Source: Blastomussa wellsi (taxonomy: Eukaryota > Cnidaria > Anthozoa > Scleractinia > Plerogyridae). Taken from it: 64,000 bases of DNA. The notes below the pieces were generated by a model, which was given only the letters and a program-made list of their open reading frames with translations, was not told the origin of the DNA and did no database searches. Made by a program: the position numbers and the translations under genes. Shown one piece after another: positions 21,801-30,529 of this stretch; position 1 is the first letter of the stretch, and each line of letters begins with the position of its first letter. Where the stretch lies: assembly GCA_947652115.1 (NCBI GenBank), contig OX393565.1, positions 8,121,622 through 8,185,621 of the forward strand, in the 5' to 3' direction.

Positions 21801-24577
21801 ATCCCCAATAACATTTTTGGAAGTTGATCATTCATTTCCTTTCTGTTAAAAGGTTTCACGAAAGAGCTTCATCAATTCAATCCTGTCCATTGCAAATTTT
21901 AAGTACTGATTTCTCGACTTGCACATCGTCACTCTAAAATGGAGAATATCGCAAAAGAATTACCCAGTAGATATGAAATTAACGAGTGACTTATTTTCAA
22001 ACAAATCCGTGTGGGTGAAATTTTCAGATTATAATGATTATTATTAAACGATTGATGTAGTCCTCCAGAGGATCAATAACTTCAAGTAATCAGGTTGCTG
22101 CCGGTGAAATAATAAATTTGGCTCGTATGAAACGCCATCTCGTACTTTCTCAATTTATTTATTTGTTTGTTGTATTTGACAACAAGTTTAGAGAGTCTTT
22201 TTCCAACCGAAAAACACCCGTTGGGTCGTTTGCCAGAATCTGGTAGGCCTTTCATCCTTTTAACCTTCGACGTATATCTATTAAAATATTTTTCCAGTCG
22301 TGTGATAAATTTCTAACCTTGCTTACTCGGGGACAGTACTGGGAGGATAATCGGCCCATTTTTGTAAGGACTTCGCTGCACTACTTCAAGATTTCGGGCC
22401 GATATGATATTCTCCCAGTGCTACTCCCAAGCTTGGTTATAAGATGATATGTATGTACTGCCCAACTAAGACCAGACAGCTTGATAAATAGACCAATTCC
22501 GATATATTAATATTCTAACATGTCGCCGAGGCTTGGGGAATAAAACATGTTAGAATTTTAATATATCGGAATTGGTCTATTTTACTCACTTTGCATTCAT
22601 GGCTTGCAGTTTGAAATACATTTCGTTGCTGCCAGTAAAACGGAACTGAATGTATCCAGTTGGCCCCAGAGCTGTTGGGCAGTCAGTAGCCTTGAAGTTA
22701 ATTTCCCATAAACCGCTGCCTCTTTGAGGAGGAAGAAGAGCCAAGTCTCCTGAATAATTTTAAAGGACAAGAAAAGCAGCATGTAATGTAAAATAACATA
22801 CTGAAGATACTTGAAGTGACTTACAGTACTATTTATTCTTGCCATTATTGTTTTTGAGTTAACCATGAACGACACAGACTGTCGCTAGTGGAGCGACACC
22901 TTAAAATGTAACCCAAGTTCACGACGTTTAATCTGCCAAAATCCGTGCTGTTAAAACTTCATAAGATGCCTTTTCATACATTTTCTCATTACAGAGTCAA
23001 TGTGTTGTCAACAAGACAAGTGACAAGAGTTCATGAAATAATCACCTAGAGTATCTGCCTTTGTGTATCGATACATCCTACCTATCATTCAAACACGTAA
23101 TCCTGTATTTGGAGCTTCAAATATCAGGCTTCCACTTTCCCCTCTCATAAAACTGTCAATTCTTATCATGTTCTTAGAGACTATTTTTTCCCGCTCAAAC
23201 AAATATACAGTGCATTTGCAGTTTAACATGGAATGGCACAGCAGTGACGCAATGGGTTGGTTGGTCATCAACAGTCAGCAGTGTCATACCTTGATTCAGC
23301 GAATCATCTTGATCAACAATTATTCCTTTTAAAGTTCCTTGGACCGGTGGTGAGCCGTCGAGATCTGCAGCAGCTGGCTTTCCACTCCCGATTATTTCAA
23401 TACATGCTCCACAACCAAGAGAGGATTGAAAGTCGTCTTTGGACGCAGCAACGTGAAGTATTCCCGGTGTGTTAGTAATTGATGGTGGTAGGTCCATTGA
23501 GCAGGCATTTTTTCCAGCGTCAGTGTATTTGGCCTAGAAAATCCCGAAAATGAAAAGGTCCTACGGCATCCACAAAGATTAAAATGACGACAAAATCGAT
23601 GAAGCTAGGTGTCTACAAAGTGTTTGTATGTAGAGAGTAATTAATGATACCCCCAAAGTAACCATACGTTATAAGTAAGGATTAAAGAGTCGAGGTACAA
23701 GATTGAGTGATTTTATTGCTCGGACCATGTGTTAAAAGCTATCGAGAACAAAGGCCAAAAACAAACCTCAAAACGCGAACTTGCTACCCTTTTATCACCT
23801 TTAATAAAATTATCTGAGTTGTCACTTCCGTTTGTTGACGACAAGCTAGAAAATTTAGAACTAGTGTCAATTCTGAATCCATTCAAAAGAAACCTCTCAG
23901 TTGATATCTCATCAATACTGCAAGCAGCACTTACCTTACCAGTTGACTCGCTAACGAATCTATTGTACATTGCCTTGACATTATCTAGAGTGGTGTCTCT
24001 TTTGACAAGTGCGGCATTCTGTTGATTGAGGAAGGTAGATATTTCATCAGCCAAGTGTCTGTCGGCTGAGATTAAGTTGAGGTCCACAAAAGTTAAGCGA
24101 ACTCTGAACTTTTATTTTGATGCCATGCAACTACGATTCTCCTGAATAACTTTGTAGAAAATAGTTGAAAAGAAAAACAAAATGCTTTGATATAAAATGC
24201 CAGATGACTTTCGACAATTATTTTTTTCCTGTGGTTTCTTTTAATAAACAAGTATTATATACCAACTTTTAAGCCATTTTGTGTTACTTCAGTGATGTTT
24301 AAAATTGGGCCAGGTGCAGAATATTTCAATACCTTGCGATTAAAACTCACTATGGTGTTAAATGCTGTACATCAAGCTAATTATTCGAAACGGAGGTAGT
24401 AAGGTAGTACCTCGGAAATGAAACGAAGAGGCAATCGACAAAAGGGGAGTTCCTTGATAAAATAAAGGGGAACTGTTCTCTTACCTCTTTACCCCAAGCC
24501 AGCACAATACAAAGGGACATTGGGAATAACACAAGCCATCTCTCGATAGTCTTACGTATACACATGTGTGCAGACAT
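15658..24577 (-). CDS. Secreted expansin-like protein with CBM14-type module and long disordered tail (8 coding exons)
   Basis: Rebuilt from exons 24577-24485, 24108-23935, 23533-23290, 22749-22590, 21690-21461, 19704-19645, 19528-16838 and 15842-15658. Every junction is GT-AG with matching phase (0,0,1,2,1,1,1), and the total is 1,279 codons including stop. Order: signal peptide (1 to about 28), novel module (32-89), double-psi beta-barrel (90 to about 172), expansin C-domain-like beta region (about 173-300), CBM14-like module (326-370), then about 900 hydrophilic Ser/Asn/Gln/Lys-rich residues. Expansins loosen polysaccharide networks without hydrolysis and CBM14 binds chitin, so an extracellular chitin- or glycan-binding matrix role is inferred. 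Weakest points are the acceptor of exon 2 (poor pyrimidine tract) and whether exon 8 is terminal. No poly(A) signal was seen close downstream. Confidence 0.85.
16140..16556. mobile_element. Foldback MITE with arms of about 190 bp, copy 2
   Basis: Diverged duplicate of 7092-7507, lying in the last intron of the expansin-like gene. The loop differs: the doubled GCAATACTGTAAAATAT of copy 1 is replaced by other sequence. Confidence 0.75.
16838..19528 (-). CDS. Exon 7: CBM14-like module and giant hydrophilic tail
   Basis: A single 2,691-base exon, phase 1 to phase 1, open throughout. Its start encodes a peritrophin-A/CBM14-like module with four Cys (C326, C346, C356, C369) around DPEDETAFYVC, FCPTGLKFNP and SGCD. 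The rest is very rich in Ser, Asn, Gln, Lys and Glu, with internal echoes: PHKLFSINIF / PHKVFAINIY, and NMIEHGERTNE / NVIQHGERKNE each followed by SQDN- or NHQE-type text. Basic clusters (LKRRSEAKG, LGSKKKE) could be proteolytic sites. VNLNAYKGS recurs in exon 8 as EVNAYKGG. Donor GAAG/GTAAGT at 16837; read-through would stop two codons later. Confidence 0.9.
19645..19704 (-). CDS. Exon 6: short Gly/Pro linker
   Basis: 60 bases, phase 1 to phase 1, encoding GSPEGIQCYGQGDRPPSGDG. Acceptor TATGTTCATAG, donor GACG/GTACGT. A symmetric cassette exon: skipping it would keep the frame. Confidence 0.75.
19860..20240. mobile_element. MITE with TIRs containing AAAATGACGGGGGTG
   Basis: The left end (AAAATGACGGGGGTGCTCGTCG, around 19877-19898) is the inverted complement of the right end around 20199-20221, with one mismatch; flanking G/C runs extend the match. 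The interior repeats CCCTAAAAGGTACC-like words five or six times in both orientations. It lies in intron 5 of the expansin-like gene. No ORF. Confidence 0.8.
20518..20654. mobile_element. Near-perfect 65-bp-arm palindrome (MITE)
   Basis: Begins CAATTTGGCG and ends CGCCAAATTG. Arms 20518-20583 and 20590-20654 match almost base for base around a loop of a few bases near AATACGGC. Only a few substitutions break the stem. Intronic in the expansin-like gene. Confidence 0.85.
21461..21690 (-). CDS. Exon 5: expansin C-terminal-domain-like region
   Basis: Acceptor CGTTTTCAG; the phase-2 junction gives Lys, then VPVAGIEAFERVKGKWFCL, SFPLKVRLTSIRNEQLEATI and a Ser/Asp-rich end. The layout of strands and the W-[FY] core fits an expansin domain 2 (CBM63-like), but identity to plant proteins is clearly low. 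Donor AGAG/GTGAGA, phase 1. Confidence 0.8.
22490..22578. mobile_element. Short copy of the AGACCAATTCC MITE family
   Basis: Ends AGACCAATTCCGATATATTA and its complement; 89 bp, an internally deleted version of the 161-bp copies at 40499, 40862 and 54867. AT flanks both sides. It lies between exons 4 and 5 of the expansin-like gene. Confidence 0.85.
22590..22749 (-). CDS. Exon 4: end of barrel and start of expansin C-domain-like region
   Basis: Acceptor AATTATTCAG restores Gly across the phase-1 junction, giving GDLALLPPQRGSGLWEI, then NFKATDCP and FRFTGSNEMYFKLQAMNAK. This corresponds to the expansin DLS-type acidic motif followed by the linker and first strands of domain 2. Donor AAA/GTGAGT, phase 2. 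Confidence 0.85.
23290..23533 (-). CDS. Exon 3: double-psi beta-barrel (expansin-like) domain
   Basis: Acceptor TTTTCTAG, then AKYTDAGKNACSM, HVAASKDDFQSSLGCGACIE and IIVDQDDSLNQG. This follows the expansin/RlpA-like barrel pattern: an early Cys, VAA..FQ, GCGACxE, then VxD. The usual Cys pair after VxD is absent (VDQDDSLNQ). Donor CAAG/GTATGA, phase 1. A plus-strand ORF over the same bases is a shadow. Confidence 0.85.
23935..24108 (-). CDS. Exon 2: N-terminal module of unknown fold
   Basis: 58 codons in phase 0 at both ends. The module starts FRVRLTFVDLNLISADRHLA right after the signal peptide and ends SESTGK before the barrel. No cysteine is present, and a helical, possibly coiled segment (LADEISTFLNQQNAALVKR) is likely. 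I do not recognise the family. The acceptor AAAATAAAAG is weak; two alternative AGs 5 and 7 bases downstream would break the phase with exon 1. Confidence 0.7.
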
Positions 24578-24584
24578 TGGAGAG
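24485..24584 (-). CDS. Exon 1: start codon and signal peptide
   Basis: The acceptor TTCTTCAAACAG precedes a short leader and ATG at 24577-24575; a second in-frame ATG lies 4 codons later. The 31 codons encode a basic start (CIRKTIER), a hydrophobic core (WLVLFPMSLCIVLAW) and GKE, a typical signal peptide. Donor GAG/GTAAGAG, phase 0. Because an acceptor lies just upstream, at least one 5' noncoding exon is expected. Confidence 0.8.
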
Positions 24585-25084
24585 CTGTTTGAAGAAATAA
24601 CCGAATGCAATAAAATTGATTTATTATTCGATAAGTAATCCACCGTTTTTTATCATTTGATAATTACATACAAATATCGTACATCCAATGATATAAAAAT
24701 AGTACGAACAATATTCGAATGTGTACTTTTAGCGCTAACTGGACCATCAGGTATCTGTAATAGGAATATAAAGACAGAGCTACTAGTGGTACCAAACGCA
24801 TGTTACTGTTGAAGTGGGAAACCTCTTAAGGAGGATCTAATAATCTTCTAATTAGCCATTTTGGTCCAATTAATTGGTCATCTTCTTACACGTTCACTGA
24901 AAACATATAACCAGAGAGTTTTTATTTTGTAGAACCTACACATTGCTAAAAAAAATTTAAAGCACACGCCTTTGTGTAGATACTAGTCAAAGAAAGAAAG
25001 GTGGTTTACAACATGTCTTGTTTTTTCAAGAAAGCGATAAATTACTTCATCTTTCCTGTTTATTTTCAAATTCCTTCTACTCAC

Positions 25085-25140
25085 CTTTTCAAATCGGTTA
25101 CATGATCCGAAAGCGAGGACAATAATCCAGCTCCTGGGTT
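25085..25140 (-). other. Candidate 5' noncoding exon donor of the expansin-like gene
   Basis: On the minus strand GATTTGAAAAG is followed by a consensus donor GTGAGTAG at 25084-25077, about 500 bases upstream of the coding exon-1 acceptor. The start of this exon cannot be defined from sequence. Confidence 0.35.
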
Positions 25141-25931
25141 AGGATGTTTCAAATAAATAGAAAAAATATATTTTTAAGTCGATTTAAAGTAGTTAATAAT
25201 TTCTATCCCTTCTCGTTTTATTTAGGTCATAGGGGCACCACAGTTGCTTCACTTAGACAGGTTCCTGTAAACAGTGGTAACACGAGTACTTGACTTTACT
25301 TCACGTGTTGCGGTTAGACTTCAAAGTCAAAAACTGTATTTTCTTGCAGACATTAAACCATTGCAAAGCGACGAGAGATAAATTGAATACACATTTCACC
25401 GTCATATGCATTATGAAAGTATTCATCAACGCAGTATCCATGTCTCCATCTATTGACATAAGGATTTTTTATCCCTGTATATTATTTGCAGTGCACATGT
25501 TACCGGACGCGGATGGGGAGCTCCCAAGCACTCACACAAACATTCAATTACTTTTCCCAGGATACCTAGCGGTTGCACAACTCTTTTCCTAGAGGGGGGA
25601 GGGGGACGATTTTGATATCTTCTCTTTGGTCGCCAGGCCTCAAGAAACTCCCCCACTGTAATAAATGTCTTCCTCGACATTACGAACCCACCAAGGAGAC
25701 CATTGTCTCTTACAAACGCTAGTTTTTCTACATGTGTTTCCTTTAGGAATGGTGGGCCTTCCCACAAGATCAGACTACATAACCGTCGTTGAAGGACTTT
25801 GGCGTAAACAATGTAGCCTAAATATTACGAAAGCCCGAAAAAATTAATCCCTATTGTTTTGCGATAAATAGCGCGACGTTTCGCTTATCTTGGCAAGAAT
25901 AACGCTTGTCAAGTCGACCTTTACAGTGGAT

Positions 25932-26570
25932 TACTTGATTGACAGTTTGACTGACAGGCCGGCCTAAGGTTACGCATGCCCCGTGTCTCGTTTGTGGCTA
26001 ATTTGCATTTCTCCCGATCGATGCTTTTCAATGGGCGCGTTTCTGTAATAGACTTTCATTTTTTGACCCTTATTGTTAGCATGGGATTTTCCACTGATAT
26101 AGGATTTTTGACACTTTGATAAAGTTTCTATCTATATTTGTTACTTTCAACTGATTGAATGATTGATCGATTCGTTTATTCATTAGCTAATTGACTGACT
26201 GACGGTTGGCTAACTGACTGACTGACTGACGGATATCTGACTGACTGACTGACGGATATCTGTCTGACTGACTGACTGACTGACGGATATCTATCTGACT
26301 GACTCTCTGGCTATCTGACTATCTGACTGACTAACTGACGGACTGACTGACTGTCTGACTGACTGACTAACTGACTGATATCTGTCTGACTGACTGACCG
26401 ATATCTGTCTGTCTGACTGACTCTCTGGCTATCTGACTTTCTGACTGACTGACTGACTCACTGGCTATCTGACTGACTGACTGACTGATTGACTTACTGA
26501 CTCTGGCTATATGAGACATCTGACTATCTGACTGACTGACTGACTGACTAAGTGAGTGACTGAGGGATCA
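25932..26570. repeat. Dispersed repeat with long CTGA microsatellite tail, copy 1
   Basis: A conserved body from TACTTGATTGACAGTTTGAC to about 26187 matches 44486-44740 closely, including GGCCGGCCTAAGGTTACGCA. It is followed by roughly 370 bases of CTGA repeats with recurring higher-order breaks GGATATCTG and TCTCTGGCTATCTGA. The same body plus tail at two places suggests a mobile element carrying its own microsatellite. Confidence 0.8.
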
Positions 26571-26673
26571 GTCAGAAGCCGTTTCGTAGATTTGCTGGTC
26601 GTTTCCCAAAATTTCTGTTCCCTCTCACATCTAATACTGTAAGTATCATACGATACTTACAGTAATTACGAAA

Positions 26674-27436
26674 AGTACGCGATTATATATTCATATCCCC
26701 GTTAAATCCATAAAATCCATGTCTCCCGTCCTTTTTATAGAACTCTTTATGTTTGAAACTTGCAGTGCCAGCCGAATGATTGACTGTAATAGATTATCAA
26801 CATCAAAACATCTACAAAATGGACGGAATAAATGGACTTCATGGATTTAACGGGGATATGAATATATAATCACTTACTTCTCTAAAATACTGTAAGTAAT
26901 AATATGAATGATAGTAATATTATTAATAATAAAATTACTTACAGTAATAATGAGAAGCATCTATTTATATATTCATATCCCCGTTAAATCCATGAAATCC
27001 ATGTCTCCCGTCTTTTTTATAGAACTCTTTATGTTTGAAACTTCCAGTGCTAGTCGAATGATTGACTGTAATAGATTATCAACATCAAAACATCTACAAA
27101 ATGGACGGAATAAATGGACTTCATGGATTTAACGGGGATATGAATATATAATCACTTACTTCTCTAAAATACTGTAAGTAATAATATGAATGATAGTAAT
27201 ATTATTAATAATAAAATTACTTACAGTAATAATGAGAAGTTTCTAATTATATATTCATATCCCCGTTATATCCATGAAATCCATGTCTCCCGTCCTTTTT
27301 ATAGAACTCTTTATGTTTGAAACTTCCAGTGCTAGTCGAATGATTGACTGTAATAGATTATCAACATCAAAACATCTAAAAAATGGACGGAATAAATGGA
27401 CTTCATGGATTTAACGGGGATATGAATAAACAATCC
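26674..27436. repeat. Three-unit tandem array, period 282 bp, of a palindromic element
   Basis: Each unit has a TIR pair, TATTCATATCCCCGTTAAATC and its complement GATTTAACGGGGATATGAATA, around a core with TAGAACTCTTTATGTTTGAA. The words start at 26696, 26978 and 27260. The two spacers are identical and themselves palindromic (ACTGTAAGTAAT ... ATTACTTACAGTAAT). Units differ by very few bases. Confidence 0.9.
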
Positions 27437-27945
27437 TTGCTGTAATTGCTTTACTTTTTTTCATTTTTCTGCATGCACTTTTTTCTGTACAGTTTTATAT
27501 TTTCTTGCCATTCCGACTCATTTCCCTCATAACGTGATGCACTGGCCATGGAATGAAAACTTTGAAACTGTACTCTACTGCTTTAAGCATTAGTAAGGCG
27601 GATGTTCAAGTCAGATCAACGACTTAACCTCCGAAACAATGACAAAAGCCGAATTCAAAGCACATCTTCTGCCCCGTTTATTTTCTACTGAAAATCAGCA
27701 CCAAATTCTTATCATTTTTCACCAGGATGTTACAGTAATATGCGGACGAAAATCGCGAGAATTAAGCAATTGAATCGCTTTCAGATCAAGTCAACGGCAC
27801 TCACACCCACGTTTGTGTCGTGTTATGCAATGGATGTCACCGCAATTTCCAAAATAAAGCTGCCACAAAAAGGAACAATCATATTCGGACCAAAGCAACG
27901 CCCCATTCTGCTCAATATAAATTTAAATTGTGATGCTATGGCGAC
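27437..27945. other. Intergenic spacer
   Basis: AT-rich sequence between the 282-bp array and the small ORF; no element or gene was recognised. Confidence 0.5.
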
Positions 27946-28158
27946 ATGGACAGTGAAGAGGAGGAACGCCGGCTGTTCATTACTCCATGTCCCCCGGAGA
28001 GTGCTCGAACATCACCGCCACCGAAAGACGACTGCAGCATTTCCGATGAGCTGCTACGCATGCATAGTACCCGCAAACGCCAGTCAAGTCAGCAGGAACC
28101 ATCAGACCGAAAGAGACCAAAGAACACTATAACTAGATACTTTAAGAGTCAAAACTAA
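27946..28158 (+). CDS. Possible small protein, 70 aa, unknown
   Basis: ORF starting MDSEEEERRLF with an acidic head, a Pro/Ser middle and a basic tail ending KRPKNTITRYFKSQN. The C-terminus resembles a degenerate PCNA-interacting (PIP-like) motif with Lys in place of Gln, then I-x-x-Y-F followed by a basic residue. A longer overlapping ORF (27740-28132, another frame) has no such features. It is convergent with the recombinase gene 350 bases away. Composition looks protein-like, but there is no homology I can name. Confidence 0.25.
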   Translation: MDSEEEERRLFITPCPPESARTSPPPKDDCSISDELLRMHSTRKRQSSQQEPSDRKRPKNTITRYFKSQN

Positions 28159-28510
28159 ACTAGTGGACTTAGATTTTTGAGTCAAAAATTGTTTTCATTT
28201 TTTTTTTCTAAATATTTTGAATTATAGATGGATTAGTATATACGTAACCAGGAAAACAACGCAAGAGGTAATAGTGAACCCCAATAAAAAGAAGTCATTT
28301 TTGTGTACAACTATGCTTACATGTTCTTTCTCCGATTTATTTGCAAGTGTCTTATTAAAAGCGAGGACATTTCCAGCCCTTTTCTTTAGAGGGTTCCAAC
28401 AGTGTATTCCAATGAGGTGTTATTTACTTCAAAAGTCCACCACTTTCAACTAGCAAAGTTCATTGAATTAACCATCTTGGCGTTTTTTGAAACAAGTCAA
28501 CCTAGTGCGG

Positions 28511-30238
28511 TCAATTCAGAGAAGCAAATTTGAGTCCAGCTCTTTTCTTTAGAGAATCGGCCGTTCTTCCCTCTTGAAACTTAAAATCGGAATCTCTCAG
28601 AATGGCCGTCCACTGTCCATATCCGTACTTGTTAATTCCTTTCTTGAGAAAATCGTCCTCTTCTGCGGAGAATTTCATCATCCGAAAAAGTTTCCTCTGA
28701 GGTCGCAAGTTCTCAGTTGGAATGGAACCCTTTTCAGGTGGAGACAAGCTTGCCTTTTCCATAGTTGCAATTGACGGTGTCGAGCTTGAAGTTGAACTAC
28801 CAATCCTCGCCTGTACATCTTCCTCCACCTCTGAACCCTTGCTACCTTGAAGCTTTTGTAGACACTCGTGAGCCTTCACAGCAACTTCGCGCGATCTCTG
28901 CTTTTGATAGTGAACTTTGGCAACGGCTGAACTGTGTTTTTGGTCTTCTGACAAAATTCTTTGCTCTTTGCTGGTGAGCTTATCCAGGCTTTGAGTTTCG
29001 ACAATTTGACGATAGCGCGTCGGATGAATGTACTTTCCAATTGCATCGAACACGAGTTTACTCATGACGTCGCCCAATTTGCTGTGTTGGCCTCCATTTC
29101 TCGTGACCAGAACGAACTGGCACTGGGGTTTAAGTAGCGGCCTTACGAAATTGACGTAACTATCGAGCACGTTCATGCTTGCATCGGTCAGAATCAATGA
29201 ATCAAATCCATACTTGCTAGCCGTCTTGAACTGTTTCTGGTCAATGAATCCCTCGTTCTCCTTCGCTGTTTTAACCATGTCCACTGTCAAGTACTGATAA
29301 GTCATAGGCCGAGATCCCTTCACCTTGATGAACAAATATACTGCCACAAATTTCGTGGCAAATGTTAAGTCCGAGGAATTAACTTCACCTGGAGTAGTTT
29401 TGCACGTCTTCACGGTGTTTTCGTAACGCGGCAAATGAAATGTCACCACTTCTAGCAGTTCTTCCATGGTTGCCCAGTGACCCTTGGCATCCAGAGTTTC
29501 GATGTCTAGATCTTGCGTCCATTGCAGTCTCATCATCTTTGCCACTGTCTTGCGCACTCTTTTGAGGTACAACTCCGTTGAGGATAAGTTCCGAAGAACT
29601 GCGTCTGATGCGCCATTTATTTTTTGGAAGTCGATTAATTCAGAGATGGCATCAATGTAGCCCAATCGTCCACCGTGTCCGAGCTTGCATTCATCTTGCA
29701 AGTAGTCGATAAACTTGAACAACAGACTATGAGAACACAGGCTGAAGTTCACCACTTTAAAGCTCAATTCCTCTTCATCTTCGCAGCAAAATTTGAGAAA
29801 TTTGAAACACCTCTTGACTATCTGCTGGGCCACGTGATCTTTCTTGCAACCACCACCACTTCCAGTCAACCATTTCGTGAATGATTCGCCAATCTGGCAG
29901 GAAGTCGAAAATGAAGGCAATATTCGCCCAGTCTGGATTGTCATTTTACTCGATTTACCACCATCGGAATCTGCCTTGGAACTTGTGACGAGTCCTTCCA
30001 GGTCAGGTTTTTGGTCAAAATAAATGAACCAACTGTGTTTGGTGTTAACATGTTTTCTACACCCTCTCTGACTTTGAAATCCATCATGGTCACACTCTTG
30101 TATTGGACAATGATACAAATTGTCGGTTTCATCCTTTTCCAAGTGAAGCCGTTTCGGTTTTGGCGACGCGCCATCGATATCTGACCAATTGACTTTGCTC
30201 TTTTTGCTCATTTTTCCCTTTGAAAAGCATTTGTCCAA
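28511..30238 (-). CDS. Crypton-type tyrosine recombinase with C2H2 finger and C-terminal Myb domain
   Basis: Intronless, 575 codons. Residues 44-68 form a C2H2 finger (C44, C49, H63, H68). The catalytic half follows the tyrosine-recombinase pattern: R310 (KGSRPMT), H405-x-x-R408 (HPTRYR), H435 (DQKHSS) and nucleophile Y444 (AKVHY). The H-to-Y spacing of 9 and R-to-Y spacing of 36 are normal for the family. Residues 523-570 (FSAEEDDFLKKGINKYGYGQW ... GRTADSLKKR) are Myb/SANT-like, close in layout to telobox Myb domains of telomere-binding proteins. The intact ORF suggests a recent Crypton copy or a domesticated gene. A second ATG lies 9 codons in. Confidence 0.85.
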   Translation of the reverse strand: MDKCFSKGKMSKKSKVNWSDIDGASPKPKRLHLEKDETDNLYHCPIQECDHDGFQSQRGCRKHVNTKHSWFIYFDQKPDLEGLVTSSKADSDGGKSSKMTIQTGRILPSFSTSCQIGESFTKWLTGSGGGCKKDHVAQQIVKRCFKFLKFCCEDEEELSFKVVNFSLCSHSLLFKFIDYLQDECKLGHGGRLGYIDAISELIDFQKINGASDAVLRNLSSTELYLKRVRKTVAKMMRLQWTQDLDIETLDAKGHWATMEELLEVVTFHLPRYENTVKTCKTTPGEVNSSDLTFATKFVAVYLFIKVKGSRPMTYQYLTVDMVKTAKENEGFIDQKQFKTASKYGFDSLILTDASMNVLDSYVNFVRPLLKPQCQFVLVTRNGGQHSKLGDVMSKLVFDAIGKYIHPTRYRQIVETQSLDKLTSKEQRILSEDQKHSSAVAKVHYQKQRSREVAVKAHECLQKLQGSKGSEVEEDVQARIGSSTSSSTPSIATMEKASLSPPEKGSIPTENLRPQRKLFRMMKFSAEEDDFLKKGINKYGYGQWTAILRDSDFKFQEGRTADSLKKRAGLKFASLN

Positions 30239-30529
30239 GACGGTCGCTTTTACATCCTAGCCGAGAGCAAGGAACGAATGACAGCTAAAAGAACTCCATG
30301 CATGCTTAAACCTGCCTAAAACATGCCCACGCTTGCCTGTCCCTATTACTATTGAGCAAAATTCATGAACAGCATATGTGAGTAAAACCGTATTCAACTT
30401 ACCCAAACAAGTCTGTGCGAGCCCTAATGTTTGCAATTGTCTTCCTTCAAAAGGACAATCCAATTTAGGAACTAAATGGTCCGTGAACAAACAGGATTCA
30501 GATCAAATCTGCATGGCCTTAATTTGTTC

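Noticed and set aside
23729..24025. 98-codon plus-strand ORF
   Set aside because: It is the antisense shadow of exon 2 of the expansin-like gene and its donor region.
26187..26570. CRISPR-like array
   Set aside because: Repeats are 4-bp microsatellite units with no unique spacers, in a eukaryotic context.
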